Shown here: one piece after another, positions 21,101 to 32,650 of the stretch | How positions within the stretch are numbered: position 1 is the first letter of the stretch | Layout of the letters: every line of letters begins with the position of its first letter | NCBI GenBank assembly: GCA_018340805.1 | Contig: JACMZG010001870.1 | Location: 17,273,531-17,337,530, forward strand | Reading direction: 5' to 3' | Origin: Microvelia longipes | Lineage: Eukaryota > Arthropoda > Insecta > Hemiptera > Veliidae | DNA: 64,000 nt | Made by a program: the position numbers and the translations under genes | The notes under the pieces: model-generated | The model's database searches: none | What the model saw: the letters and a program-made list of their open reading frames with translations, nothing else | Told to the model about the DNA's origin: nothing

Positions 21101-22260
21101 CTCAGAACGAATACAGACATTTAGAGCGTAAGTAGGTTTTGAACACTAAGCATATTAGGTGGTGGCTTACGATTCTGTGGAGATCGAAGGTTACTTATAA
21201 AATGTAAACAATAAAACATAGTTCGCTGAAGTTTACTAAGATTAGAAAATAAGTACTCCACGGAATAGGATCTGCAGCTGGACTATTTGATATCTCTGAG
21301 GTGGCAAGAACACAATTATCTACAGATTTAACCTCAGGCAAATTTCCTAGAGGCAAGCTATCAAAATGTAATATAGGCCAACTAGATATAGGCTCATAAG
21401 CCCACTTAGGTCCATTAAACCATTCACTATATGAGATTAAATTTAGCGGAGTAAGACCTCTCGAAGCGGGGTCACTAATATTATAATTAGTAGTAATATG
21501 GTGCCACTCAGACACTGAAGTGTTCTCTAATATCGATACAACTCTATTAGACACAATAATTTGAGGAGATGAGGGGGTTTTCTAATCCATGACAGAACTA
21601 TGGTAGAGTCAGAAAATAAATATGTATTTGAAATTTTAATAGGAAGCTTAGAAATAAAGGCTGCACAGATTTTACTAATTTTGATAACAACAATGCACCA
21701 ATTAATTCTAATCTAGGAACAGTGGGTGTTTTAGACGGTGCAACTTTAGTCTTAGATTTTAACAAAAATATTTTGACACCGTTATCCAACTGAACTCTCA
21801 AATACAATGCGGCGGCGGATCCTTTTAGACTGCCATCACAAAACCCTATCAACTGAATTTAAGCGGGAAAGACGGAAATAAAAGTCTAGGTATTTTTAAA
21901 GTATTAAGTTGCGGTAATTCTGATAAGTATTGCCATTGAGAGGCAAGAGAGGGGGGAATAGGTTCATCCCATGTTACACCTGATTCCCAAATAGACTTTT
22001 AATAACATTTAAATAAAATATTGTGGGCGCGGCAAAACCTAAGGGATCGTAGATCCGTGCGACCACACTAAGTACCTGACGTTTAGAATAAGTCGGGTGA
22101 GAGGCGGAGGATCAATATAAAAGAAAAATACATCAGATTTAGGGTCCCAGCCGATTCCGAGTAATTTAATATTATCGTCTTCAGAGTTACGAATAACTAG
22201 AGAGGTGAGGGTTCATTATTCTGAATATTTTCCAACAACTCGGGACATTACTAATCCATT
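21101..22260 (-). pseudogene. BEL/Pao RNase H / A17 region, element 2
   Basis: GFCDGSLKGSAAALYLR and PRLELIGALLLSKLVKSV are in one frame (21598-21852), WHHITTNYNISDPASRG in another (21195-21554). KLLGIGWDP lies near 22170. Indels at about 21245, 21555, 21655, 21932 and 22096 separate them. Confidence 0.82.
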
Positions 22261-23045
22261 TATTCAAAGGAAAACCTCCGGAAGCAAGCAATGAAGATAA
22301 TTGATTTTTTATCTCAATAAGACTACTTGGCGAGTCCGATCCACCAAAAATATCATCTACTATAGAATTATCTTTTATAATAGGGACAGCTAGAGGATAT
22401 TTACTACCTTCGTCTTTAACAAGTTGAAGTAAACAGCGATGCGATAAGTAGGAAGAGGGAGACAGACCGTACGTAACAGTACAGAGTGTGTAATCCGTTA
22501 CAGGTAATAAGGGATCGGTTCGAAAAAATATATGAACAAATTTGCGTTGATTTTCATGTAATAAAATCTGCCTATACATTTTTGAGATATCACAACAAAA
22601 GACTAACTTTTCTATGCGGAAATTAAGTAAAACATCGGGTACTTCGTTTTGCAATTTAGGACCGGAAAACAACATTTCATTGATCGATGTACCAGAATTT
22701 TTCGCCGAACCATCAAAAACAACCCGTGCTTTAGTGGTAGGGGAATGCGGATTAAAAACAACAAAATATGGCACATAGTAGGCTCCAGGAGAGGTGGCCT
22801 TTTCCATATGACCTAAATCCTCATATTCTTTTAAAAAACTAACACAGTCATCTCTTAAGTTAATATTTTTTCGAAATCTATTTTCTTGCGAAAAGAAACG
22901 TGTTAATGCGACCGTTTTTTATTCAGGAAAGTCAGAGTATCAGGATCAACTTTAAACGGCATTTCTACGATAAAACGGCCAGAAGAGTTGCGTCTATGCG
23001 TTTTAATAAAATGTTGTTCACAAAACTCGTCTTCAGGACTCAAAA
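22187..23045 (-). pseudogene. BEL/Pao reverse transcriptase, element 2
   Basis: The frame 22187-22807 is open through YYVPYFVVFNPHSPTTKA, CDISKMYRQILL, SIVDDIFGGSDSPSSLIE and GGFPLNKWISN, so both catalytic segments are present and in frame here, unlike in element 3. The N-terminal part (22808-23045) continues in another frame after the VEMPFKVDPD-type segment. Catalytic pair is IVDD. Confidence 0.87.
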
Positions 23046-23820
23046 CAGTTTCATTTGAAACGTTTTCAGCTTCCCAAAAACGCTCAACAGATTTGTTAAG
23101 TTGCTCAATAGTACAATTAGACGAATAGTTAATAAAGCTAAATTATCGTTGTTCGAAGTAAACTGATCTTTAATCTTATCAGGGACTGACATAGAACCCA
23201 AATAATATGACCAAATAGAAGAAAAAATAATTAAGTCATCGTTCGGTGAAACCACTGATGATGGCACCAATATTTAGGCAATACTTTACAACCTAGTAAA
23301 ATATCAACTGGTCTAGAGTGATAAAACTCAGGATCTGCGAGATCTAACCCTTGAACTATATTTTTACAACTTGCGGGTAAACTTGTAAGCGGAACTTTAG
23401 GCAAAATGGTTTCAACAACTAAAGGTTGTGCGTAAATCTGAGGATTATTTTTAAACCTAGGTTTAATTAAACACTCTACCTTACCCAGACTAACACCAAC
23501 AGAATTATTAGATAAACCAGTAAAATTTTGAGAACAAGACTGAACAGGTAACTCCAGCTTGTGAACTAGTTCTTGTGATATTAAAGTAACTGTAGAGGCA
23601 CAATCAATTAAAATCCTACAATTAATAAATTCGCCTTTTCTATTTTGAATAACACAGCACAGGCTGTACCAAGTAAAACAGCGGCAGAGTTAGCAATCGT
23701 TTGTGGAGAAGATACGGTTGTACAGACGTTATTATCAGATATATTATTAATATTAGCGGGAGCACTATTGTCTGAATCAGGCGGATCTTTAGAACTATTT
23801 TTGAGTTCGAATTGTGAACA
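23046..23820 (-). pseudogene. BEL/Pao aspartic protease region, element 2
   Basis: It has the same content as 19130-19740 (DUF1758-like, active-site segment LIDCAS near 23600), but is split by one-base losses near 23130, 23200 and 23275. The frame after MVPSSVVSPNDDLIIFSS is altered at FGHIILGSM. Confidence 0.8.
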
Positions 23821-25145
23821 TTATTATTAAAATGAAGTAAATTATGATGGCGTTTTCTACAAAAACAAGTACGCGAGGACTTACATTTACTTACACTGTG
23901 AAAGCCCAAACAGTTGTAACAGTGACCATTTTTCTTTATAAATGCATGGCGATCAGAAACTGATAAATTTAAAAATTTAGGGCAATGATAAAGATGATGG
24001 TCGAGAGAACATTGAGGACATTTAATAGAACTTAAACTTGTTTTTGAGTTGTCAATAGTGACTTTATCGTGTTCAGTTTTACTAGAACTTTGCGTAGCTA
24101 ACACAATTTTGCGGTAAGGCGATGACTTGTAACTATTATAATTATTTCGCGGCGATTCACTATTATTTGCGGGAAGTTATTATTATTATTAGTACTACAA
24201 GTAGAAATAATTTCAAGTACGCGGCATTCAGATTTTACGTAAGAGATCAAACTATCAAAACTAGGAATGGTATCAACACCATTTTTATTTTCAAAAGCTT
24301 TACGAGTGACAGGATCTAAATTGCGGATAGCCAAACTAAACAATAAAAAATCAGACAAATCTGCCAACTTCATTTTCTTTAAACCTTCAGCGTTATCATC
24401 CATCTGAGTGACAAACGATTGAAGCGATTCTAGACTAGGTTTAGCGGGTACACTCATAGGTTTAACTAATTCATCAAAATAATGTGAAGCCAGCACTCTA
24501 TCACTCTCGTATCTATCTTTCAATGCTTTCCAAGCGGGTTCAAAATTATCATCACAAATCGAGAAATTTTTAATAACATCAGCGCGCGATCAGATACAGT
24601 ATTTTTTAAATAATTCAATTTTTGAACGGGATCAATAGTAGGATATTTATTATAATACTTTTAAATACGTCACGATATCTAGGCCAGTCCGTCACTAAGC
24701 CGTTGAATGTAGTAATTTTCAATTCAGGCAAATTAGTATAGCGTTTAACATACTGACTAGAAAAACCGTCAATATAATTACCAGGCTTATCAGCTGATGA
24801 GCTGCTTGCATCCTTACTTCTTAGAGCCAATAGTTTATCTCTAGCTGCTAATAAGTTAGCATAAAGAGTATCAAACGACATGAGCGCTTCATAATTAGGC
24901 TTATAGTCAGGATCTTTTTCTAATTCTAGATCATGAATACGATCTAAAACAGCTTCAAATTGAGCTCTATCAATCAAGCGAACATTAATCAAAAATTGGT
25001 CTTGATTTTGGACCATAGATTTGCCTGGAGTTTCAAGGGTTTTTATCATACCATGTAGAGTATTTACTCTGCTGAACAAACTTTCTTTCTTTGCGGTTTC
25101 CCTGGTGATTAGGGCATCAATTTTAGCAAGAGTTTTCTCGTCCAT
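23821..25145 (-). pseudogene. gag: BEL/Pao gag, element 2
   Basis: The start codon is at 25143-25145 (MDEKTLAKIDALI). The N-terminal 177 codons are intact to a one-base loss at about 24642 (ATT run), with a second near 24583. The frame resumes as KDRYESDRVLASHYFDEL. The zinc knuckles are clearest here: CPQCSLDHHLYHC, CYNCLGFHSVSKC (CX2CX3HX4C) and CFCRKRHHNLLH. A frame change near 24110-24180 separates core and knuckles. Gag packages element RNA. Confidence 0.87.
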
Positions 25146-25655
25146 AATAAGACAGTTTATTAAATTCAATAAGCGGAAAATCAAAATAAATAAAAGTTTA
25201 AAAAGAAATTATAATATTTAATTAGAATAAAGTATGAGTTTTGTTTACAAAATGAAAATAGATATAAAATTTTAATCAATCCAACAGGTGACAGATCAAA
25301 ACAATAACAAATCGATGTCAGTGAACTATTTATAATAGATAATAAGTACGGACAAAGGTTTTATCGCGTAAAAATAATTATTAAAATGAGCTCGCCCGAA
25401 TCCAGGGGGGTTACCATATATCCAAACAAGAAGGTTACGCCCCTCAAAGTGGACTCGTCCAACCAACAGCAACTAAATTCACACAACGCGAAGAGTAAAT
25501 TCTTACACACGAAAAGCAATATGGCGGGTATTGTAAGAAAAGCCAAAAATAAGAAAATTAATAAAAATATTTTTACTAGGCCGATTTTTATCAAATAAAT
25601 TGCAAATAAAAAACAAAAAAATTTAAAAATATCCAGATCTGTAGGACCAAAAGAA
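25146..25655 (-). other. BEL/Pao leader of element 2 with primer site
   Basis: It holds the primer-site copy TGGTCCTACAGATCTGGAT at 25631-25649, six bases from the LTR. An opposite or hydrophobic frame across the LTR boundary is not treated as a gene. Confidence 0.7.
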
Positions 25656-26251
25656 TGGTGAAACGTTTCCAAGTAATATGGATGTGTACAACTCCACCTG
25701 CGTGGCTGGTATGGTGGTTTAACCAAATAAATGACAAAATTAAAATAAAATATGAGCTAGATAGGACTGTATAAATGAGATAGGAATGCGTATTAAAATA
25801 ATAGTACTTAATAGGCACAAGTATAATAAAGTAGATAAGTATTTTTGGCTCACCTTGATGCTGTTGATGGGCGGCTTCTACCCCGGGGTACGGCAGCTTG
25901 GCGATCTGGTCGTCTTAAACTTAAATTAAAAATCTTATAGAGAAGTAAACGATAAATGAAATTTGTGCTCAAGATAAAACAAAATTATAAACACTTTGAG
26001 GCGGCACGGAGGCGGTAAATTTGTATGAGACCCAAATTTGAGTAGCGGCGGCGTGGCTATCAATGGCGTCGATGGTCTCGTAAAGCCGACTAAATTTCTT
26101 CACTCGGAAGCTATGTAGCGTGTTTCTCACCCATGGAGGGGAGAGCCAATCAAAATCTACCTTTACCTGTGCCTTCAAGATAAATACATAAAAAATGATA
26201 ACTTGTAAAATAATATATATGTACTTAGATAAAATCAAAATAAATCCACCA
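25656..26251 (-). repeat. BEL/Pao 5' LTR of element 2
   Basis: It is 596 bp with both family ends intact. It is followed on the right by ATGAAGAATTTG, as in element 1. Confidence 0.88.
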
Positions 26252-26360
26252 ATGAAGAATTTGTAGTTAAATTCGAAACGTTGGCAGAAATAAATATATA
26301 GTTTTCATGTGAAGCTGTGTTTTTATTCATAACCTTAACCCGAGATTGGGGGAGACGCGT

Positions 26361-26368
26361 AATATATA

Positions 26369-26431
<63 letters not shown>

Positions 26432-26436
26432 TATAT
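26361..26436. repeat. (AT)n microsatellite
   Basis: Counterpart of 10241-10318. Confidence 0.95.
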
Positions 26437-26797
26437 TTCTTCTTCTGTATGACTATATATTTAAGAACTCAATATTTTAAATTCAAGTCCTTTTAAAAAA
26501 TTTCATCTAATAACACATGTAATATTTTAAATGGGGCATGTGATAAAATAAATGCTTTTTAGATAGGTTTATTATCTAAAAAAAATAACCCCGTAAAGAA
26601 GTTAACTAACAGACTTAGTAAGAGAATTACTTACCAGGCTTTGGACAAAAGTGGTTCCCCTCTGCATCTGCAATCAAATCAAAATTTAAATTAAAATTTA
26701 ATGCTGTTTATAAGAACGTCAAAATTAAACTTACCTTATATAAGTACTTTTTTCGATCAAACTTATAAGCCAATTTTGAACATAATATATCATTCAG

Positions 26798-27065
26798 AAT
26801 TTATGTCGTCCGGTGGTGACCGCGTCAAAGTAGATCGATCAATCCGACGTTTCGCTTCTACTACGGTTGTCATGTAGGACATTATGAAAACACAATGCTC
26901 CACCCTACAAAACAGTTTGTCAGTCAACTAAGTTCATTTTATAAAGTCGAGCACTGCGTGTTTTATCCATGATGTCCTACATCCCTGAAAATGTCTCCTA
27001 CAAGAACATAAAACACTGGATTTATCACCTGCATAGTCGCGGTCACCACCAGAAGACCTAAATCT
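26798..27065. repeat. Inverted pair of Penelope-like 3' ends (duplicate)
   Basis: Counterpart of 10681-10945, with the same arms. Confidence 0.55.
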
Positions 27066-27830
27066 TCATGACAATAACCGCGGAATGTTACTATTAAAAC
27101 GTAACTATTCTGTAGAAATATAAGATAAAGAATAAGGGACAAGCACAAGAATTAATAAGATAAATAAATTATAATTCAATTGTCACAATGAAATAAATTA
27201 CAACCATTTCAATGTATCAATAATAAGTCATATGTTTGTATTTCTATAAATAATTTCAATAATGGCCACACTGTTCAAGAAGAGTAAAAAATAACCAGAT
27301 GGGATCCTTAAAAGACAGTGTTAACTTGTGTATGTCCGGTCAAAAATATAAAGATACTAACCCTTAATCATAAATGTAGTAATGAATGGGATTCTAAGTC
27401 ACAAGTTATAGGTTGTTTTAACCACTGTAATTGCCATGTCATCATTATATTAATATTATCTCATTGTATTGTTATAAATGTATAATAAACATATAGTTAA
27501 CCAAGGAATTATTGTTTTGCCCTCTAGGGTCAAAAACAGGTGATTTCTTTTTTTGCTTACTCCTTAACCCTTCCTTTTCTTAGAGTAGAAGGAAATGAAC
27601 GTTTTATTTTAATATCTATACGAAGATCTTATGTTGTTAGTAGTTTATTGGTTGATAAGATAGGTAGAACTAATTCTTACTAAATATTTTTTAAGCATTA
27701 TAGATAATTACTTTTATGTTAGAAGAAATTTAATACATTATGTTAGTGTCCAATGAGTCTGCAGGTCCAGTAAATGTTAGTGTAACATATGCCGATGGAA
27801 ATACGCTAGTATCGGCAGTCAATTGACTTA
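27066..27830. other. AT-rich intergenic DNA, no gene
   Basis: Counterpart of 10946-11706. Nothing recognised. Confidence 0.5.
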
Positions 27831-28538
27831 TAGTCCAAGAGCCAGGCCTAAAAAAAAAGATTCATTTTGTACTACTTCTAACCAAATTTTCCTGAAAACA
27901 TACCTTAAACTATGAAAAAAAACATAGTCTGACTATCCAGAGTGAAGCCCCTTATATGATGTTCAAAATTTATAAAATCGCACAAATTTCAGTTTTCTTG
28001 AAATTTGTGCGAAACATGAATACAACATTTTTGAAAGCTGATAAAATTAGCCACAAAACGAGTGTTTTTTCGTCAAATCAGGTAAATACAACTAAAGTTA
28101 TGGCATTTGTAAAATGGCCAAACAAATGCACAAAAAAGCCAATATTTTTTCAAAGAAATTTGCTGACTTTGCATCAATTAACCATATTTTTAAGTTTTTA
28201 AAAGAGCCATAATTTTGGTTGCAGTCATCCGATCTTGACGATTAAACACTCGTTTTACAGAAAATTTTATCACCTTTTAAAAATGTTTCTCTTCATGTTT
28301 TGCACACGACCACAGGGAACCACTTGTTTCTAAAAAATAGAAATTTGTGTGATTTTATAAAATTTTGAACATGGAAAGGCAGTTTGCCTTTCCAAAGTTA
28401 TGTTTTCATGAAAACATAGTCTGCCACTCTGGAAAGGCAGACTATGTTTTTCTTCATATTTTAAGGAATATTTTAAGAAAAAATTGGTTTGAAGTAGTAA
28501 AAAATGATTCACATTTTTCTGGTCCGGCTCTTGGACTA
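27831..28538. mobile_element. Long foldback MITE (copy b)
   Basis: 708 bp from TAGTCCAAGAGCC to GGCTCTTGGACTA. The inner parts of the arms also pair (for example GAAAACATA, AACATAGTCTG, TCCAGAGTG and AAAACGAGTGTTT on both sides), so the element is palindromic nearly throughout. Confidence 0.75.
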
Positions 28539-28611
28539 TTATGTTTGTACTGAGATAGAAATTTACTAATATCGTCAATACCTTCAATAATTTTTCCATG
28601 TCGCATTTTAC

Positions 28612-28925
28612 TTTTCCTCATTTATGCGAAGGTATATTGAAAAAGTATTGTGTTTGCAAAAAACCGAAAACAGGATGTCAGAGGAATTATATGATTCATG
28701 TATTTTTAAGACCTCCTAAGCGTTTTTCCCAAAATTGTTTGGCCATCTATATGTGTATGTAAGTATCTTTCTGTTATCATCGTAGTTCCCACTGTATTTA
28801 TGGCGAAGAGTTAAATCTTGGTACAAACCAATCATACGGTCAAGTTGCGCTATTATTTACCGTCAATAAAGATTCAGCAAAAATACCAAAATTCATTTGG
28901 TATTTTTATTTCACGAGCAAAATAA
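28612..28925 (+). repeat. Dispersed repeat family D (copy 2)
   Basis: Duplicate of copy 1. CTCATTTATGCGAAGG, AAAAAGTATTGTGTTTGC and CTGTTATCATCGTAG are in order. Confidence 0.65.
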
Positions 28926-29098
28926 TTTAACATTCTATTAATTAAACACCCTAGTTTTTTGTGAGGTAACTCGAACTCGAGGGTACTCGGTTACATTTTT
29001 AAAAATAAATAAAGTAACATCAAAATAAGATGTTCCCTCAAAATCTTGTTCATCTTTTGATTTAAATTGAAAACTATATTATTTTTGCTCTTACCCTT

Positions 29099-29205
29099 CT
29101 ATATCGCCCCTCTTCTAGTTAACGCACCCTTCAACGCCCCTTAAAATTCTATATCACATCGCCTCCTTAGAAACCTAAATCGCTCTCAGGGGGCGATATA
29201 GGAAA
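29099..29205. repeat. Short element with inverted ends
   Basis: It begins CTATATCGCCCC and ends GGGGGCGATATAG, an inverted repeat of about 12 bp around a 107-bp unit; TATATC recurs inside. It may be a tiny MITE. No target duplication established. Confidence 0.4.
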
Positions 29206-29324
29206 CTCATATAGGATAAACTGAAAAAAGTCACGGGTGTGAGACCATAAAATAGTTATATGCAAAGGGCTAGAGTGGTGTAAACAGACGAGTCGTATGG
29301 ATGCTAACATTTAATAATTCGTGA
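29206..29324. other. Short unassigned spacer
   Basis: No feature seen. Confidence 0.4.
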
Positions 29325-29985
29325 AGTACAAGTAAGAACAGTACAAAGGTGGCCACAGTATTATCGGGATCACACCAGTAGAACAGTACAACAAGGGATC
29401 ACAGTATCATCACAGGGATCACAGTATCAGGGATCAGTACAAGGGTGGTCACAGTATCATCGGGATCACAGTAGAACAGTACAAGGTGGTCTCAGGTATC
29501 ATCGGATCACAGTACAACAGTACAAATGATCACAGTATCATCGGGATCACAGTAGAACGTAAAGGTGATCACAGTATCATCGGGATCACAGTAGAACAGT
29601 ACAAGGTTGATCACAGTATCATCGGAACAGTAGAACAGTACAACAGTATCAATCACAGTACAACAGTAAAAGTGATCACAGTATCATCGGATCACAGTAG
29701 AACAGTACAAGGTGATCACAGTATCATCGGGATCACAGTAGAACAGTACAAGGTGATCACAGTATCATCGGGATCACAGTAGAACAGTACAAAGGTGATC
29801 ACAGTATTCATCGGGATCACAGTACAACAGTAAAAAGTGATCAAGTATCATCGGATCACAGTAGAACAGTACAAAGTGATCACAGTAGACACTACAAAGT
29901 GATCACAGTAGAACAGTTAAAGGTGATGACAGTATCATCGGTATCTCAGTAAAACAGTAGAAGGTGATGACAGTATCATCGGGTT
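29325..29985. repeat. Minisatellite, 41-bp unit
   Basis: The unit is built of GGTGATCACAGTATCATC and GGGATCACAGTAGAACAG with ACAA. Spacing of GGTGATCAC is 41 bp at 29711-29752 and 42 bp to 29794. About 15 units, some shortened. Most carry the palindrome TGATCA. A plus-strand frame through it is repeat translation, not a gene. Confidence 0.9.
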
Positions 29986-30867
29986 TAGTCTAAATCTGGT
30001 TTTATGGCTAAAATAAGAAATCTGTTAGTCGCTTAGAGTGAAAAGCAACTCCTTTATTGAGATTTTTACAACGACTGTACTTTTGCAATATGGATTGAAG
30101 GTTTACAATTTTCAAGACTAGATAATATCAAGTCTTATATTACTATCTCTAATATTATTAAGTTAATGAATTATTAACAACCATGAAATATACGAATAAG
30201 CAAACGTATTATTTATACGTTTGCTTCTTTTTTTCATTCTTCTTTTGGTATTTTAAAGATTGGATTTAAACTATCATATCACGCAATAATATTTAAAATA
30301 AGATGAAAAATAAAAATTAAAAAAAATCTTTCAAAAATCAGACAGTTGGGGAGCCAAAGGGGTTGTCATCCGAAAGCATGTAACAAAAAGTTGTGTGGGA
30401 ATCAAAGTGGTAGAGGGAAAGGGATAATGGCCCTAATAGTGAGCTAAGTGCTCCGGCTACCTTACAAACATATTTTCGATTGCTTTGTATCACGCAATCC
30501 TGAATATTTTTGTTAAAATGTTTTATTGTAACCTTAAACGTTCCAAGATGATGTTTATACCTGATTTTTTTGGTACTTTCACTGGTGTAAATAATGTGAA
30601 GTATTTTGTTAGAGATATAGACACACGGAAGTCACATACGTGACATAAATGAAATATTACTTATTTTACGCTGACTCATTCTTCCAAAAATTTGGTTTGA
30701 TCAATTATTTTCAATATAAGGATTTTGCTCCTTTCGCGGCACACCGCATCGTTAGTCTCGCGCTCGCTTCGTTTTTTGAGGCCCGAGTATCCTGTAGCTA
30801 CTATGAAGTTTAAACAATTAATTGTGCGAGAGACACCTAGGAAAATTTAATATTTATTATTAAATAG
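29986..30867. other. Intergenic DNA, no gene
   Basis: AT-rich. A hairpin of CATACGTTTGC type words occurs at about 30195-30226 (GCAAACGTAT, ATACGTTTGC). The end (30815-30845) contains AATTGTGCGAGAGACACC, the reverse of the end of the foldback family at 34285. Nothing else recognised. Confidence 0.45.
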
Positions 30868-30954
30868 GAAATTGATAGACGTAACGAAAACAGAGTGGGA
30901 CATGAAATTATGTCGAGCCATCAATGATGACAATTGTCGAATGATGAAACTGTT
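30868..30954 (+). repeat. Fragment of foldback family at 33886-34692
   Basis: GACGTAACGAAA, CAGAGTGGGACATGA and ATGTCGAGCCATCAATGATG match the right arm of that family. Confidence 0.65.
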
Positions 30955-31640
30955 CTCCAGATGTAGCATAGAAATTCCTCAAGGAACCTTAGCTTAGGCC
31001 AATATTATTTATCATTTATACGAACGACCTACCAGAGTTAAGAAGAGCATATTCTAATTTGACCTCTTTTGTAAATGATACTATAAAGTACACTCAAATA
31101 ATGACAAATCCAGGCAAATTAAATTACATAGCTCAAACTGCTTGATACATAATTGTTATTGCGAGTCTTTGAAGCAAATGTGAAGATATTCGGTACCCAG
31201 GAATTGTGATAGATAAGAATATGAAATGGAAATCACATGTACAGTATCTATGTTCTAGGCTTAGAAAACCCATTTATAAATTTCTTCAGCTGCGAATTAT
31301 TCTCTCATTAAAGAACTTGAGGACATATCTTCACACTCTTTGCCAGTCCATCCTTCAGTATGGTATTTTAGGATGGGGCGGACTTGGTGCCATCAAGTAT
31401 GAATTATTGGAAATAACACAAAAAATAATTATTAAAATCTGCTTAAAGAAAACATATGGTATGCTTCAGACCGTTTTTTAAAGATTTTAATGTGCCTTAT
31501 ATAAAAGAGTTGTACAAATTTAAACAGATTTTATTAATTAAGAAAATTATTTGTAATTTTCCATATTCAGACATAAATATCAGACTAGAAGTAAAGACCA
31601 TGAGAGGATAGTTGTGCCTAGCTGCAGAACATCAGCTGCG
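30955..31640 (+). pseudogene. LINE reverse transcriptase fragment (Jockey/CR1-like)
   Basis: A chain of frames gives PQGTLA, a stop or shift, then PILFIIYTNDLPELRR, SNLTSFVNDTIKYT, and after a gap GIVIDKNMKWKSHVQYLCSR, SLKNLRTYLHTLCQSILQYG and QKIIIKICLKK, ending near VPSCRTSA (about 31600). Order and wording match the RT palm to the C-terminal tail of Jockey/CR1-type LINEs. The catalytic box reads FVND instead of FADD, and several frame breaks exist, so the copy is dead. An (AAAT)n tract follows at 31647-31668. Confidence 0.75.
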
Positions 31641-32340
31641 TGTAATAAATAAATAAATAAATGGTTTATTTACACTATTATTAAAACATTTTTGAGCAGA
31701 ATAATACAATAAAAGTGTAAAATAGGATAGACTCTAAGTGATCTTAGTTGTTCCGTCCATCCTTAAATATGGGGAGAAAAGAAAAAAAGAAATTTAATAA
31801 ATATAATTGACAAAATATGTTTTTAAATAAAAAAAAGAGTGAGAGTAGAGAATTAATACACATGCAATGGGTGTATGTATTTTGAGCATTTATTGTAAGA
31901 TCAAAATAACTTACTCATACATTGTCATTTCATTACAATAAAACAAAAGCATAAAATAATAATAAGCCTATTATTTTAAAAAAGTTATGAAAATGAAAGA
32001 TATAAGAAAACATTGAATGCAAAGATTATTAAAGGTGTAGTTATGAGGTTTAAAATAAAACCCACTAAGTCTACTCACAGCACTAATCACTAGTACTAAT
32101 CACAGTGCATTCACAGCTCCTAGACTGTACAATAACTTTGCCCATACATATTCTTTCTACTGTCCTTACAAAGACCTTTAAAAGAAGTCAAACAAATTCT
32201 TAGGTACCTATGGGTATTAGGCTAGATATTTTTATGCTCTTTTTGTTTGTTTGGGCTTAAATTTTAATAAATGCATACTTTTTACTTTATTTAATTAGAT
32301 ATAAGGAGTAGATATATGCATTACATATATATAAGACTCA
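31641..32340. other. AT-rich DNA, no gene
   Basis: It begins with (AAAT)n, possibly the LINE tail. The remainder holds no recognised feature. Confidence 0.45.
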
Positions 32341-32373
32341 GTGTCGCGCACAAGCCTTGAGCGTATGCGACAC
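32341..32373. other. Hairpin with AAGCCTTGAGC loop
   Basis: Left arm GTGTCGCGCAC and right arm GTATGCGACAC pair over 11 positions (one G.T, one mismatch) around AAGCCTTGAGC. It is followed by AT-rich DNA ending in (ATT)n at about 32453-32466, which suggests a LINE 3' UTR. Compare 34922-34956. Confidence 0.55.
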
Positions 32374-32511
32374 AAATGGTCAATATGTATTATTTTATTT
32401 ATATATAATCTGTAATTGTAAACAGGTATATAGATATAAATAAACGATTTATTTATTATTATTATTTTTCAAAGATAATTCGCTGTGTCTATACCGTCAA
32501 ATAATTTTGGT

Positions 32512-32650
32512 AATGAAGATTTAGGTCTTCCGGAGGTGACCGCGTCAATGCAGATGAAGAATCCGACGTTTCGGTTTCACTGTGGGTGGCATCTTCAGGG
32601 ATGTAGGACATCATAGATAGAAACACAATGCTCCACAAAACAGTTCAGTT
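32512..32650. repeat. Penelope-like 3' end (single unit)
   Basis: GAAGATTTAGGTCTTCCGG, GGTGACCGCGTC, ATCCGACGTTTCGG and CATCTTCAGGGATGTAGG occur in order. On the minus strand the core reads CCTGAAGATGCCAC ... GTG ... GAAACGTCGG. Same family as 10681-10945 but not paired. Confidence 0.55.

Larger units (their letters stand above)
20617..26251 (-). mobile_element. BEL/Pao element 2 (3' end missing)
   Basis: 5' LTR, leader, gag, protease, RT and RNase H regions are followed by the start of integrase; homology stops at the N at 20616, within the catalytic core. Frames are broken by at least ten small indels. It is collinear with element 1 and has the same right flank. Confidence 0.87.
20617..29160. 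repeat. Large duplicated segment, right copy
   Basis: Counterpart of 4800-13043, with the same order of features. Small differences include AGGCCTAAAAAAAA for CATTTGATTGATTG near 27842 and scattered one-base changes. Confidence 0.9.

Noticed and set aside
25361..25726. 121-codon hydrophobic minus-strand frame across the LTR/leader boundary
   Set aside because: It spans untranslated parts of the BEL/Pao element and is broken differently in the other copies; an env-like role has no support.
29486..29782. 98-codon plus-strand frame with repeating HSIIGITVEQY
   Set aside because: Product of the 41-bp minisatellite; changes phase with unit length.
29325..29985. Possible CRISPR array
   Set aside because: Units are contiguous without unique spacers and the genome is clearly animal.
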